Assembly: GCF_928381505.1 (NCBI RefSeq)
Contig: NZ_CAKMSJ010000006.1
Coordinates: forward strand, 62,001 to 126,000
Source of the DNA: Rothia endophytica
GTDB taxonomy: Bacteria; Actinomycetota; Actinomycetes; Actinomycetales; Micrococcaceae
Reading direction: 5' to 3'
DNA length: 64,000 bases
Under the pieces are notes generated by a model. The model was not told the DNA's origin. It saw only the letters and a list, made by a program, of their open reading frames with translations, and searched no databases. The position numbers were made by a program, and so were the translations under genes. Of the stretch, positions 1-9,317 are shown piece after piece (within the stretch, counting starts at the first letter, position 1; each line of letters starts with the position of its first letter).

Positions 1-284
1 TGACCTACGGTTGAGGTTACCAAGGATGACAGCGCTGAGACGTTGGCCGAGGCGTCAGAAACATTGCTTGTAATGCTATCTACCTTATCCAGCTGAGCAT
101 TAGTGCTAGCAACCGTCTTAGTTACCTCACCAATGAGGGGTGTGGTTTCGTTATTCAGGCTTCTGATGGTGAGCGTGAGTTCGTCAAAAACCTTACCCAG
201 TTTCAGGATAGGTAATGCCAGCAAGGCAACCAGTACAGCAAAAACACCTGCTGCTATGAGACCTGCTATGTCTGCACCACTCAC
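1..284 (-). CDS. DUF948 domain-containing membrane-anchored protein (C-terminus cut by window edge)
   Basis: Reading the minus strand from a GTG at 284 gives an open frame of 94 codons to the window edge. Residues about 3-26 form one hydrophobic segment (IAGLIAAGVFAVLVALLALP), followed by a helical, Thr/Ser/Asn-rich stretch with LNNETTPLIGEV, which is the typical start of the DUF948 family (single N-terminal membrane anchor and a coiled-coil-like cytoplasmic part, function unknown). It lies downstream of rpsD on the same strand, the usual actinobacterial neighbourhood. A purine-rich AGAGG precedes the GTG. The family assignment rests on the N-terminal pattern only, since the rest is outside the window. 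Confidence 0.7.
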   Translation of the reverse strand, partial: MSGADIAGLIAAGVFAVLVALLALPILKLGKVFDELTLTIRSLNNETTPLIGEVTKTVASTNAQLDKVDSITSNVSDASANVSALSSLVTSTVG

Positions 285-456
285 GGGCACCTCTTTCTCG
301 ACTGGCTAACTGCTCTTAAAAGAACACGAATTGATAACAATACTACTTGACCTGTGGCGAGAAGCGTTATTCTTTGGTGTCCCGAAAAGGTAAGTCCCCA
401 TCACATCACCCAAGGTTTAGATTCACTTCTGCAAACCAACCACTGGTAAACCTCAC

Positions 457-495
457 AAAAAAGGCCCGCACCACAGCTAAGTGGTACGGACCTTA
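457..495 (-). terminator. Rho-independent terminator after rpsD
   Basis: On the minus strand an inverted repeat (arms around GGTCCGTACCAC and GTGGTGCGGGCC, loop TTAGCT) is followed by a run of six or seven T, about 12 nt past the rpsD stop. Confidence 0.8.
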
Positions 496-507
496 AGAAG
501 CTATTGC

Positions 508-1140
508 TTATGCAAGGCGTGAGTAGTATTCAACAACCAGCTGCTCTTCGCAGATGACAGGAATTTCTTCGCGCTTGGGTGCACGCTCAAGCTTGGCGTG
601 GAGCTTCTCGATCTCAACGTTCAGGTAAGGAGGAGTATTGGGCAGAACATCCTGGTGTGCGCCGGTGGCTGCAACCTGGAAGGGTGCCATCTTCTCGCTC
701 TTGGGGTGAACGTGGATCAGCTGGCCGGGCTTGACGCGGAATGAGGGGCGGTCAACACGAACGCCATCAACCATGATGTGACGGTGAACGACTGCCTGGC
801 GAGCCTGAGCGATGGTACGGGTGAAACCTGAGCGCAGGACAAGTGCGTCGAGGCGGGTTTCGAGAATCTCAACCAGGTTCTTACCGGTCTGACCCTCAAT
901 GCGCTTAGCTTCGAGGTAAGCGCGACGCATCTGAGCTTCACGGATGTTGTACTGTGCGCGCAGACGCTGCTTTTCCTTCAGCTGTACTGCGTAGTTCGAG
1001 TCAGCCTTCTTGCGGGCGCGACCGTGCTGGCCGGGGCCGTAAGGGCGACGCTCGAAGTACTTTTCTGCCTTGGGGGTCAGTGCAATGCCGAGTGCACGTG
1101 ACTGACGCACGGTACGGCGGGTACGGTTGTGGTTTGCCAC
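508..1140 (-). CDS. rpsD: 30S ribosomal protein S4
   Basis: Primary 16S rRNA-binding protein of the small subunit, 210 residues as usual for the family. The N-terminal S4 region carries RRPYGPGQHG (31-40) and the S4 RNA-binding domain spans about 93-155 (TRLDALVLRSGF, VDGVRVDRPSFRVKPG). The N-terminus has no CxxC zinc ligands (the first 60 residues contain no cysteine), so this is the zinc-independent C-minus form common in Micrococcaceae-type genomes. Start GTG at 1140 is supported by AAAGG eight bases upstream. It is monocistronic here with its own terminator, separate from the alpha operon, and its leader holds an inverted repeat that might be used in control. Confidence 0.97.
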   Translation of the reverse strand: MANHNRTRRTVRQSRALGIALTPKAEKYFERRPYGPGQHGRARKKADSNYAVQLKEKQRLRAQYNIREAQMRRAYLEAKRIEGQTGKNLVEILETRLDALVLRSGFTRTIAQARQAVVHRHIMVDGVRVDRPSFRVKPGQLIHVHPKSEKMAPFQVAATGAHQDVLPNTPPYLNVEIEKLHAKLERAPKREEIPVICEEQLVVEYYSRLA

Positions 1141-1164
1141 AGCTGTTACCTTTCATTAGCGGTT

Positions 1165-1188
1165 GGTTCCCCCTGCGTGGAAGGAACC
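1165..1188 (-). promoter_or_regulatory. rpsD: Inverted repeat in the rpsD 5' leader
   Basis: GGTTCC and GGAACC arms separated by 12 nt lie 25-48 nt upstream of the rpsD start in the probable mRNA leader. S4 represses its own translation in several bacteria, so this could be an autoregulatory hairpin, but short arms like these can arise by chance. Confidence 0.25.
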
Positions 1189-1412
1189 ATTTGTTCTGTT
1201 GTCTTGGCCTCCGGTAACCACCCACGGTTTGGATGGTGGAGAGTTGCGAGCAGCCGCACTCAAACAACTACGATCAACCCGGTGATCAGGTTTCATTTCA
1301 GAAGCCCGCGTTTTGGGTAGCCTGCCAGACCGTACTAACTGTACCCCAAGCCTGTACCCTCTGCTAGATGGTCTTTACCTGTGTTGTTGTGTTCTTGCTG
1401 ACCCCGGCGTCC

Positions 1413-2819
1413 CTACCGCTGATTCTTGCCCAGAATTTGATGGATGGCTTCCAGGCGGTCTTTGAGCGCACGTTCGTGCCCAAAGGACGTGGGAGCGTAG
1501 TACCGAGTGCCACCGAGAGTTTCAGGTAGGTAGGACTGGGCGGCGACCCCGTTCGGTTCATTGTGGGGGTAAATATAACCCCGCCCGTGGCCCAGCTGGC
1601 CAGCACCCGGGTAGTGGGCATCTCGCAGGTGAAGGGGAACTACACCAGCATTACCGTTTTTAACGTCAGCTATCGCCGAGTCAATCGCCGATATGACCGC
1701 ATTCGATTTCGGAGCTGTAGCAAGGTGAATAGTTGCCTGAGCCAGGTTAATTCTCGCTTCTGGCAAACCCACCAGTTGAACAGCTTGAGCCGCGTTGACA
1801 GCAGCGGTCAGGGCGCTCGGATCAGCCATACCAATATCTTCACTGGCATGAACGATGAGCCGCCGCGCAATGAAGCGGGGGTCCTCACCAGCCACGATCA
1901 TGCGCGCTAGGTAGTGCAGAGCCGCATCAGGGTCTGAGCCGCGGATTGATTTGATGAAGGCACTGGTAACGTCGTAGTGCTGATCCCCGTTCCGGTCATA
2001 GCGTAGCGCGCTCTGGTTGAGTGCCTGCTCGGCGTGCTCGATGGTGAGTTTTAGTGGTTTCTGGACGCTGTAGTCACGGTTCTCGGCCTCAGCCTGCCCA
2101 AAAGCCTGGGCTGCGGCAGCTTCAAGACTGGTCAGAGCCTTGCGGGCATCGCCCATAGCCAACTTCACCAGGTGATCTTTAGCTTCAGCTTCGAGAGTGA
2201 GGGTTCCGCTGAAACCCCGCGGGTCGCCCAAAGCCCTATCCAGTAGGTCAGCGATATCCTCATCAGTCAAGCCCTGTAGGGTCAACAGGATGGAGCGGGA
2301 TAGCAGAGGTGATATGACGCTGAAAGAAGGGTTCTCAGTAGTGGCTGCAACCAGAACCACCCAGCGGTTTTCTACCCCCGGTAGCAGGGCGTCCTGTTGG
2401 GCCTTGGTAAAGCGGTGAATCTCGTCTAAGAACAAAACGGTGGTGATGCCGCGGTAGTCCCTGTCTTCTAGCGCCTGTTCCATGACAGCGCGGACGTCCT
2501 TCACCCCTGCTGTGATGGCAGAGAGCTCAACGAACTTTCGGCCAACACCACGAGCTATGACGTTGGCTAGGGTTGTTTTACCGGTACCGGGTGGACCCCA
2601 CAGAATGACGGACGACGGCCCGCCTGGCCCTGCGGACTCCCCCGCTAGCACCCGCAACGGTGAGCCTGGCTTGAGTAGGTGCTTCTGCCCCACCACCTCG
2701 TCCAGAGTTCGTGGGCGCATGCGCACAGCCAGCGGGGCTCGTTCGCGGCGGGTCAGGTTATCCTGGGAGTCGTTGCCGTCGTCTGGCTGATCATTGAAGG
2801 TAAAAAGTGAGCTATCCAC
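1413..2819 (-). CDS. rarA: Replication-associated recombination protein A (RarA/MgsA AAA+ ATPase)
   Basis: Clamp-loader-like AAA+ ATPase that acts at stalled or gapped replication forks. 468 residues. Walker A GPPGTGKT at 75-82, Walker B FLDEIHR at about 130-136, sensor region [12 protein letters not shown], then the MgsA C-terminal tetramerisation region ([26 protein letters not shown] in part, ending near AIHQILG). [13 protein letters not shown] near residue 37 is the family's N-terminal signature. Start GTG at 2819 with GAGGA upstream. It lies between rpsD and dtd on the same strand, as in many actinobacteria where it is close to aspS. Confidence 0.95.
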   Translation of the reverse strand: MDSSLFTFNDQPDDGNDSQDNLTRRERAPLAVRMRPRTLDEVVGQKHLLKPGSPLRVLAGESAGPGGPSSVILWGPPGTGKTTLANVIARGVGRKFVELSAITAGVKDVRAVMEQALEDRDYRGITTVLFLDEIHRFTKAQQDALLPGVENRWVVLVAATTENPSFSVISPLLSRSILLTLQGLTDEDIADLLDRALGDPRGFSGTLTLEAEAKDHLVKLAMGDARKALTSLEAAAAQAFGQAEAENRDYSVQKPLKLTIEHAEQALNQSALRYDRNGDQHYDVTSAFIKSIRGSDPDAALHYLARMIVAGEDPRFIARRLIVHASEDIGMADPSALTAAVNAAQAVQLVGLPEARINLAQATIHLATAPKSNAVISAIDSAIADVKNGNAGVVPLHLRDAHYPGAGQLGHGRGYIYPHNEPNGVAAQSYLPETLGGTRYYAPTSFGHERALKDRLEAIHQILGKNQR

Positions 2820-2855
2820 GGCGTCCTCGTATCTGCTGGTGGGCTGCCGGTGCGG

Positions 2856-3290
2856 CTAAAGCTGATCGGTATCAAGAATTAGGGTTACAGGCCCGTCGTT
2901 GGTGAGACTCACCTGCATCTGGGCACCGAAGACACCCGTTTCGACTTCGAGCCCCAGAGCGCGCAAAGCCTCAACATAGCGGTTGAACAGGGGCTCAGAT
3001 AGCGGGCCTGGGGCAGCTTTAGACCAGGAAGGTCGGCGCCCCTTCTTGGCATCGGCGTAGAGAGTAAACTGACTGACAGCCAGCACCGGGGCACCAGCGT
3101 CCAGGCAAGAGATTTCGCCCTCTAGAAGCCTGAGCTGGGCAGTTTTCTCGGCGAGTTTCTGCACCTGCGCCTCGCCGTCATCGTGGGTGATACCCACTAG
3201 CGCTAGTAAGCCCGGCCGGTCAATGGAACCTACCGTTTGCCCATCAACGGTAACCGCTGCTGAAGTGACTCGTTGCAGAACTACTCGCAT
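2856..3290 (-). CDS. dtd: D-aminoacyl-tRNA deacylase
   Basis: Removes D-amino acids (and mischarged glycine) from tRNA. 144 residues, full family length. The two active-site signatures are intact: SQFTLYAD (73-80) followed by GRRPSW, and NDGPVT (131-136), the Gly-cisPro motif that excludes L-aminoacyl substrates. ATG at 3290 is preceded by GGGGAA. It follows the aspS/hisS proofreading and charging genes on the same strand and ends 36 bases before the rarA start, so it may be cotranscribed with rarA. Confidence 0.95.
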   Translation of the reverse strand: MRVVLQRVTSAAVTVDGQTVGSIDRPGLLALVGITHDDGEAQVQKLAEKTAQLRLLEGEISCLDAGAPVLAVSQFTLYADAKKGRRPSWSKAAPGPLSEPLFNRYVEALRALGLEVETGVFGAQMQVSLTNDGPVTLILDTDQL

Positions 3291-3375
3291 TATTCCCCTG
3301 CCTTTGACGGTACCTTACTCCCCTATTTTGTCATGTTCTGGCATCTCGGTCTTCTCATGGGCTTAAAGAGAAGAG

Positions 3376-3414
3376 CGCCGCCCCTGCATCTTGTGAGAAA
3401 GAGCAGGGGCGGCG
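3376..3414 (-). terminator. Terminator hairpin after aspS
   Basis: Twelve-base perfect stem (CGCCGCCCCTGC / GCAGGGGCGGCG) with a 15-nt loop, 28 nt past the aspS stop on the minus strand, followed by a T/C-rich tail. Confidence 0.75.
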
Positions 3415-3442
3415 TCTATCAATTAGGTTCGAAGCCTAGATG

Positions 3443-5227
3443 CTACTTAGCTTCAGCCTTCTTAGCCTCAGGCTTGAAGTCCACGCCAGCTTCCTTGCGC
3501 TGCTGCGCGGTGATGGGCGCAGGAGCTGCGGTGAGGGGGTCGAAGCCGCCACCGGTCTTGGGGAAGGCGATGACGTCGCGGATTGAGTCGGTGCCGCCGA
3601 TGAGCTGCAGAACGCGGTCCCAGCCAAAGGCGATACCGCCCATGGGAGGAGCGCCGAAGGAGAAAGCCTCAAGCAGGAAGCCGAACTTCTCTGCAGCTTC
3701 TTCTTCGCTGATGCCCATCACCTTAAAGACACGTTCCTGAACGTCCTTCTGGTGGATACGAATGGAGCCGCCGCCAATTTCGTTACCGTTGCAGACGATG
3801 TCATAGGCGTAGGCGAGAGCCTCGCCGGTGACCTCTTCCTGGTCAAAGGTGTCAAGGCACTCGGGCTTGGGTGAGGTGAAGGCGTGGTGCACGGCGGTCC
3901 ACTTTGAGGAGCCCAGTGCCACATCGCCGGAGGCGGTAGCGTCTGCTGCTGACTCGAAGAGGGGTGCGTCAACAACCCAGACGAAGGACCAGTCGCCGTC
4001 CTTGATCAGGCCGGTGCGGTGACCGATTTCAACGCGGGCGGCACCGAGCAGAGCTCGGGATGACTTGGCGTCACCTGCAGCAAAGAAAATGCAGTCGCCG
4101 GGCTGAGCACCGGTTGCTGCTGCCAGACCGGCACGCTCTTCTTCAGTAATGTTCTTAGCTACGGGGCCGGTCAGCTCGCCATCTTCCTGAATCAGAACAT
4201 AGGCAAGGCCCTTAGCGCCGCGCTGCTTGGCCCATTCCTGCCAGGCGTCCAGGGTGCGGCGTGCCTGTGAAGCGCCCCCGGGCATCACCACAGCGCCCAC
4301 GTAGGGTGCCTTGAAGACGCGGAAGGTGGTGTCCTTGAAGTAGTCGGTCAGCTCGGTCAGCTCGAGGCCGAATCGAAGGTCAGGCTTGTCTGAGCCGTAC
4401 TTCTCCATGGCGTCCTGGTAGGTGATACGCTCAATGGGGCGGGGAACCTTGACGTCAATCAGGTTCCAGACACCCTCAACGATACGCTCGCCTAGATCGA
4501 TAATGTCTTCCTGGTCTACGAAGGATGCCTCGATATCCAGTTGGGTGAACTCGGGCTGACGGTCAGCACGGAAGTCCTCGTCACGGTAGCAACGGGCAAT
4601 CTGGTAGTACTTTTCAATGCCGCCTACCTGCAGCAGCTGCTTGAAGAGCTGGGGGGACTGGGGCAGGGCATACCAGGAGCCGGGTGCCAGACGTGCCGGG
4701 ACCAGGAAGTCACGAGCACCTTCGGGGGTGGAGCGGGTCAGGGTGGGGGTTTCCACCTCGGTGAACTTCTGACCGTGCAGAACCTCGCGAGCCGCGCGGT
4801 TAGCTTCTGAACGCAGGCGCATCAGGCGGGCAGGTTCGGGGCGGCGCAGGTCAAGATAGCGGTACTTGAGGCGTGCTTCTTCGCCTACTTCTACGTGCTC
4901 ATCAATCTGGAAGGGCAGGGGCGCTGCGGTGTTGAGCACCTCGGTTTCCTTGACCATAACCTCGATGTCACCGGTGACCAGGTTGGGGTTCTCGTTCCCC
5001 TCGGGGCGGCGGGTAACTTCGCCCACGACCTTCAGCACGTATTCGTTGCGCAGGTGTTCAAAGTCAGCTTCGTTGTGGAAGACCACCTGAGTAACGCCTT
5101 CACGGTCTCGCAGGTCTACGAAGGCAACACCACCGTGATCGCGGCGCCTTGAAACCCAACCAGATAGGGTAACGGTTTCTCCGATGTTCTCAGCGGTTAG
5201 CTCGCCAAGGGTGTGAGTGCGTAGCAC
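3443..5227 (-). CDS. aspS: Aspartate-tRNA ligase
   Basis: Class II aminoacyl-tRNA synthetase charging tRNA-Asp. OB-fold anticodon domain at about 1-105 ([12 protein letters not shown]), class II motif 2 around 209-231 ([19 protein letters not shown]), bacterial GAD insertion in the middle, motif 3 [10 protein letters not shown] near the C-terminus. I place the start at the GTG at 5227 (594 residues), because AAAGGA lies five bases upstream and the protein begins [10 protein letters not shown] as in homologues. The frame stays open another 121 codons upstream into hisS, but that extension is low-complexity and not part of the protein. It lies 97 bases after hisS and is probably cotranscribed with it. 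Confidence 0.96.
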   Translation of the reverse strand: MLRTHTLGELTAENIGETVTLSGWVSRRRDHGGVAFVDLRDREGVTQVVFHNEADFEHLRNEYVLKVVGEVTRRPEGNENPNLVTGDIEVMVKETEVLNTAAPLPFQIDEHVEVGEEARLKYRYLDLRRPEPARLMRLRSEANRAAREVLHGQKFTEVETPTLTRSTPEGARDFLVPARLAPGSWYALPQSPQLFKQLLQVGGIEKYYQIARCYRDEDFRADRQPEFTQLDIEASFVDQEDIIDLGERIVEGVWNLIDVKVPRPIERITYQDAMEKYGSDKPDLRFGLELTELTDYFKDTTFRVFKAPYVGAVVMPGGASQARRTLDAWQEWAKQRGAKGLAYVLIQEDGELTGPVAKNITEEERAGLAAATGAQPGDCIFFAAGDAKSSRALLGAARVEIGHRTGLIKDGDWSFVWVVDAPLFESAADATASGDVALGSSKWTAVHHAFTSPKPECLDTFDQEEVTGEALAYAYDIVCNGNEIGGGSIRIHQKDVQERVFKVMGISEEEAAEKFGFLLEAFSFGAPPMGGIAFGWDRVLQLIGGTDSIRDVIAFPKTGGGFDPLTAAPAPITAQQRKEAGVDFKPEAKKAEAK

Positions 5228-5324
5228 GCTCTTCCTTTCCATCATCACAGTTGTTTTTTCTGTGAAAAGAATTTTATGTCTAAGTATAGGTTGCACCGTG
5301 GACTGTGCGACAGCACCGGTGGGT

Positions 5325-6686
5325 TTAGTGGGAATCCGCAGGGACGATACGCACCTGCAGGTCTTCTGCCGGAGGCATCCAGTTTTCGAGTGAAGCTTCA
5401 ACCTGCTCACCGGTGCGGATGTCTTTGACCTCGTGCTTGAGGCTGCCGTCTTCGTTGGTTGAGGTAAACCATACGAAGGGAATGCCGCGCTTTTCGGCGT
5501 ACTTAATCTGCTTGCCGAACTTCGCTGCGGTTGCTGAGACCTCACAGGCGATTCCGCGGGCGCGCAGCTGGTCAGCGACGTCCTGAGCACCTGACCACAT
5601 CTCGTCGTTGGTCAGGGCGATCAGAACTGCCGAGGGCACCTTACGGGTGGGAGCTGCGAAGCCCTGGGACAGGATGCGGGCTACCACGCGGGTGACACCA
5701 ATAGAGAGGCCAACACCGGGGTAGGTTTTCTTTCCGTTGGACGCCAGCGATTCGTAGCGACCACCGGAGCAGATGGAGCCAAGCTGCTCGTGACCTACCA
5801 GCACCGTTTCGTAGACGGTACCGGTGTAGTAGTCCAAGCCGCGGGCGATGGAGAGATCAGCGATGACCTTGCCGGGGGCACGACGTGAAGCTTCACCGAT
5901 TACTTCAGTCAGTTCAGCTAAGCCTTCTTCGAGAAGGTCATCTGTGACGCCCAAAGCGCGAACCTGATCAGCGAAGGAAGTATCTTCTGCCCTGATGGAC
6001 GCCAAAGACAGCGCAGCCTGGGCCTGCTCGTCTGTAGCACCCAGCTCATCTTTGAGGAGCTGGGCCACGGCGTCCGGGCCAATCTTTTCTAGCTTGTCGA
6101 TATTGCGTAGCACTCCCGGGGTATCGCTGAGCCCGATGCCGCGGTAGAAGCCCTCTGAGAGCTTGCGGTTATTGACGCGTAGCTTGAAGTCAGGGATGGG
6201 CAGCTTTGAAAGGGACTCCACAATGATGAGAGCCAGTTCAACGTCATAGCGGAAAGGCAGAGCACCATCCCCCACTACATCGATATCGGCCTGAGTGAAC
6301 TCGCGGGCACGGCCTTCCTGAGGACGCTCACCACGCCATACCTTCTGAATCTGGTAGCGCATGAAGGGGAAATTCAGGTAGCCGGCATTCTCAACTACGT
6401 AGCGCGCGAAAGGCACGGTGAGGTCGAAGTGCAGTGCCAGCTTCTCTTTTTTGGCCGCGCTACGGGCATCGTCCCCATCATCGAGCAGACGAGAAACCGC
6501 GTAAACCTCTTTGTCGATGTCACCCTTGCGCAGCAACTGGTCGATGGTCTCAACCGAGCGGGTTTCGATGGAAGAGAAGCCGTGCAGCTCAAAGGTTTCG
6601 CGCAGAGTATCGAGAACGTAATTCTCCACCAAACGTTCTTCAGGTAGGTGCTCTGGGAATCCAGAAAGCGATTGCTTGCGAGCCAT
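5325..6686 (-). CDS. hisS: Histidine-tRNA ligase
   Basis: Class II synthetase for tRNA-His, 453 residues. Motif 2 VWRGERPQ...EFTQADIDV at 117-137, the histidine-specific loop [13 protein letters not shown] near 285, CSGGRYESL shortly after, and a C-terminal anticodon-binding domain (about 355-430). ATG at 6686 is preceded by a strong GAGGGGAG. It is divergent from the DUF349 gene across a 330-base spacer and is followed by aspS, the standard hisS-aspS pair. Confidence 0.96.
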   Translation of the reverse strand: MARKQSLSGFPEHLPEERLVENYVLDTLRETFELHGFSSIETRSVETIDQLLRKGDIDKEVYAVSRLLDDGDDARSAAKKEKLALHFDLTVPFARYVVENAGYLNFPFMRYQIQKVWRGERPQEGRAREFTQADIDVVGDGALPFRYDVELALIIVESLSKLPIPDFKLRVNNRKLSEGFYRGIGLSDTPGVLRNIDKLEKIGPDAVAQLLKDELGATDEQAQAALSLASIRAEDTSFADQVRALGVTDDLLEEGLAELTEVIGEASRRAPGKVIADLSIARGLDYYTGTVYETVLVGHEQLGSICSGGRYESLASNGKKTYPGVGLSIGVTRVVARILSQGFAAPTRKVPSAVLIALTNDEMWSGAQDVADQLRARGIACEVSATAAKFGKQIKYAEKRGIPFVWFTSTNEDGSLKHEVKDIRTGEQVEASLENWMPPAEDLQVRIVPADSH

Positions 6687-7018
6687 TAGCTCCCCTCACG
6701 TCAACAAAATAAGGTACTTGGTGCGCGGCTTTTACCGCACAGTCTTCTTAATACTAAACGGTGAGCACGGGGCACCGGTAATTATAGGCGGGGTCTGCTA
6801 CTGAGATACACCACATTACTGCCCACGGAATACCCTGGTGTCCTTCAGATGCTAAAACCCCCTAAGAACGATATGCTGGTAAGTGCACCAACCGTGCTCG
6901 ATAGATTATTAGTTGTTGACTGATGACAGCTAACCAGCCCTATCGTCTGATTGCACGTGGCTGGTGCGCTTTGTTTTACACCTGCGCTAACGCGCCTCAA
7001 CGTGAAAGAGTTATAGCG
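6687..7018. other. Intergenic spacer between divergent hisS and DUF349 gene
   Basis: About 330 bases that must hold the promoters of both divergent genes. I found no T-box-like specifier/antiterminator structure, tRNA or convincing small gene. A frame extending the DUF349 protein upstream to 6923 exists but has no ribosome-binding site support. Confidence 0.5.
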
Positions 7019-8308
7019 GTGACTACCCAACCCGACGACACCCTCGCAACCGTAGACCTCGAAAAGGCTCGCAAATTCGGCAAGGTTGATGCTGAAGGCC
7101 ACGTCTTTGTACTAGTAGACGGTGAAGAATATGCAGTAGGCCAGGTGCCCGGCGCCTCAGCTGATGAAGCCCTCGCCTACTTCGCCCGTAAGTTTGAAAA
7201 TGTAGAAGCGCAGGTCGCTCTGCTCGAAGAACGCGTAGCTCGTAAAGCTAAGGCAGCCGACCTGCAAAAGGCCGCAGCGCATCTGGGCCAACAGGTAGCA
7301 GTTCGCAATATGGTGGGCGATTACGCTGCGCTTCAGGAGCGACTGGTAGCTCTGGTTGCCAAGATCAATGAACGCGAAGAAGCCGAAAAGGCAGAATCAG
7401 CGGAATCACGTGAAGCTGCGCTGGCAGCCCGTGAGGCAATCGTTGCCGAAGCTGAGACCGTAGCTGACCAGGATGAAACCAAGATTCACTGGAAGAACTC
7501 CCACTCTCGCATGAACGAGCTGTTCGATGAGTGGAAGAAAACCCAGCGCGAGCATCACCTGCCCAAGAGCGTAGAGGACGACCTCTGGAAGCGTTTCCGC
7601 GCTGCCCGCACCACTTTTGACCGCCGCCGCCGCGCTCATTTCTCTCAGCTTGATGAAAAGAACGCCAAGGCTAAGCGCGTCAAAGAAGCTCTCATTGCCG
7701 AGGCTGAAGCGCTAAGCACCTCCACTGACTGGGCAGAGACTGCTGCCAAGTACCGCACTCTGATGGATCAGTGGAAGGCAGCTCCTCGCGGCGGACGCAA
7801 GGAAGACGACGCGCTCTGGGCTCGTTTCCGTGCAGCACAGGACGTCTTCTTTGACGCCCGTACCGCTATTAACGCTGAGCTCGACAAAGAATTCGAAGCT
7901 AACCTGGTAGCAAAAGAAGCGCTGCTTGAAGAAGCTCGCGGCATCCTGCCCGTCACCGATATCAAGGCCGCTAAGGCACAGCTCGAGGGCATTCTTGATC
8001 GTTGGGACGCTATCGGACGCGTCCCCCGCGCCGCTGTTCGTCGTGTGGAGCAGGATCTGAAGAAGGTTCAGGATGAAATCCATCAGGCAGAAAACGCTAA
8101 GTGGCAGAAGACTGACCCTGAGAAGCAGGCTCGTGCTAACTCCATGCTGACCCAGCTGGAAGAAGCCATTGCCGATCTCGAAGCTGATCTTGAAAAGGCT
8201 CAGGCTGGCGGCAACGCACAGAAAATCAAGAAGGCAGAAGAAGCACTGGCAGCTCGCAAGCAGTGGCTGGAAACCCTGAAGGCTTCATCAGCTGAGTTTG
8301 GTGCCTAG
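7019..8308 (+). CDS. DUF349 repeat protein
   Basis: 429 residues, very rich in Ala, Glu, Lys and Arg and almost entirely helical by composition. It contains repeated DUF349 units recognisable by the W-x(n)-LWxRFR pattern (DDLWKRFRAARTTFDRRR, DALWARFRAAQDVFFDAR) with spacing near 70 residues, and ends in a coiled-coil-like tail. Molecular role of the family is unknown. A longer frame begins at 6923, but GTG 7019 has GAAAGAG at good spacing and the conserved part begins just after it. Divergent from hisS and followed by its own terminator. Confidence 0.88.
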   Translation: MTTQPDDTLATVDLEKARKFGKVDAEGHVFVLVDGEEYAVGQVPGASADEALAYFARKFENVEAQVALLEERVARKAKAADLQKAAAHLGQQVAVRNMVGDYAALQERLVALVAKINEREEAEKAESAESREAALAAREAIVAEAETVADQDETKIHWKNSHSRMNELFDEWKKTQREHHLPKSVEDDLWKRFRAARTTFDRRRRAHFSQLDEKNAKAKRVKEALIAEAEALSTSTDWAETAAKYRTLMDQWKAAPRGGRKEDDALWARFRAAQDVFFDARTAINAELDKEFEANLVAKEALLEEARGILPVTDIKAAKAQLEGILDRWDAIGRVPRAAVRRVEQDLKKVQDEIHQAENAKWQKTDPEKQARANSMLTQLEEAIADLEADLEKAQAGGNAQKIKKAEEALAARKQWLETLKASSAEFGA

Positions 8309-8339
8309 CAGCTTTGACGATTTAGCCGTGCAGCGAATG

Positions 8340-8449
8340 TGTGGATAAACCGTCTATGTGAAGTGATTATTTCTTCTCTTCAGCTCGAATCCCCGCAGAG
8401 ACCACAGTTTCTGTGGGGATTTTGCTGTTCGAGACTGAAGTTATCCACA
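8340..8449. promoter_or_regulatory. Two consensus DnaA boxes in opposite orientation
   Basis: A perfect 9-mer TGTGGATAA at 8340-8348 and its reverse form TTATCCACA at 8441-8449 flank the terminator of the DUF349 gene in a 190-base spacer. Both match the bacterial DnaA box exactly. Two boxes are too few for a replication origin; titration or regulation is possible. Confidence 0.5.
8389..8423 (+). terminator. Terminator after the DUF349 gene
   Basis: Eleven-base stem ATCCCCGCAGA / TCTGTGGGGAT with one G-T pair and a 10-nt loop, followed by TTT. Confidence 0.7.
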
Positions 8450-8499
8450 TATGTAAAAATTTCTACCTGCGTCACGCTTTGGTTTGGTAAAACTTAGGT

Positions 8500-9270
8500 A
8501 TGTCAGCTCACAGTATCACCCAGAAACTCAGTGCTCTCCCCTTCCCACTACTCCCGCCGGAGCAGAAAAGCCCCTCAACCCTTGAATATATAGCTCAGGC
8601 ACAAGAGGGCTTCCAGTCCACAGCATTCACCGATCCAGGGCTACGCCATCTTGAACCCCGGGCTGCTGAAGAAGTGAGAAGGCTACTCTTCACCGCTGAG
8701 TCAGAGGGAGTCAGCGCTGCTGAGTTTAGAGAAGTCGTTGAGTTCGAAGCTTTAGTTCACCTGCACCACGGAATTTACTCTCCACCCCATGTGAAAGATA
8801 CCGCCCTTCTGAGAGCTGTCAGTTGCGGCATGCTTATCCCTGATGGTTACCATCACCGCTTACGCATTTCTCGCCGCGCAGCAGCCTGGGTTCTGGGGTT
8901 CGGGCAGGCACCGCAGGGCAGTATTGACGTTGATTATGACCGAAATAACCGGGTTCATCTGCCGCCCAGGGCTTTGCAGTTGTGCTCACCGCATCAATCT
9001 ACCTTTAAAGCGTATGAAGCACTGAGCATTGGCGGTCTGTTGGTTACCAGTCATCTACGGACAGCGCTAGACCTTCTTATCTTTGATGAAGAGCACGACG
9101 CTGTAGACCTCGTGCGTCAGATTCTCCTCAGCCCGGATAACAACCTCTCACCGCACCTACTGATGTCTCATGTGCAGGAAGCACCTTTTGTACGTCAGCG
9201 TCAAGCAGTTCTTGCGCGAGCAAAAGATGTGTGCACGGAGGTAACCCTGCGGAAACAGGGGCTATGGTAG
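8500..9270 (+). CDS. Hypothetical protein resembling actinobacterial AbiEi-like/DUF559-type regulators
   Basis: 256 residues, no membrane segment or signal peptide. The middle has the order RISRRAAAWVLGF, then IDVDYDRNNRVHLPPRAL, then GGLLVTSHLRTALDLL, which is the layout seen in many actinobacterial proteins annotated as AbiEi-antitoxin-like or nuclease-like (the VTSxxRTALDL segment is the recurrent core). No partner toxin gene is adjacent: the next gene is rel on the opposite strand. The start ATG at 8500 has only a weak purine stretch upstream. Family placement is by pattern and tentative, and function is unknown. Confidence 0.55.
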   Translation: MSAHSITQKLSALPFPLLPPEQKSPSTLEYIAQAQEGFQSTAFTDPGLRHLEPRAAEEVRRLLFTAESEGVSAAEFREVVEFEALVHLHHGIYSPPHVKDTALLRAVSCGMLIPDGYHHRLRISRRAAAWVLGFGQAPQGSIDVDYDRNNRVHLPPRALQLCSPHQSTFKAYEALSIGGLLVTSHLRTALDLLIFDEEHDAVDLVRQILLSPDNNLSPHLLMSHVQEAPFVRQRQAVLARAKDVCTEVTLRKQGLW

Positions 9271-9317
9271 AGCCCGGTGGCTGATCAGTCTGAGCCTAAC
9301 GATTTATGCCACTACCA

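Noticed and set aside
5227..5590. N-terminal extension of aspS by 121 codons
   Set aside because: It overlaps hisS in another frame, is low-complexity and has no ribosome-binding site, whereas GTG 5227 has a good one and fits the family start.
8309..8499. Replication origin at the DnaA boxes
   Set aside because: Only two boxes, no dnaA/dnaN/gyrB neighbourhood and no AT-rich unwinding element.
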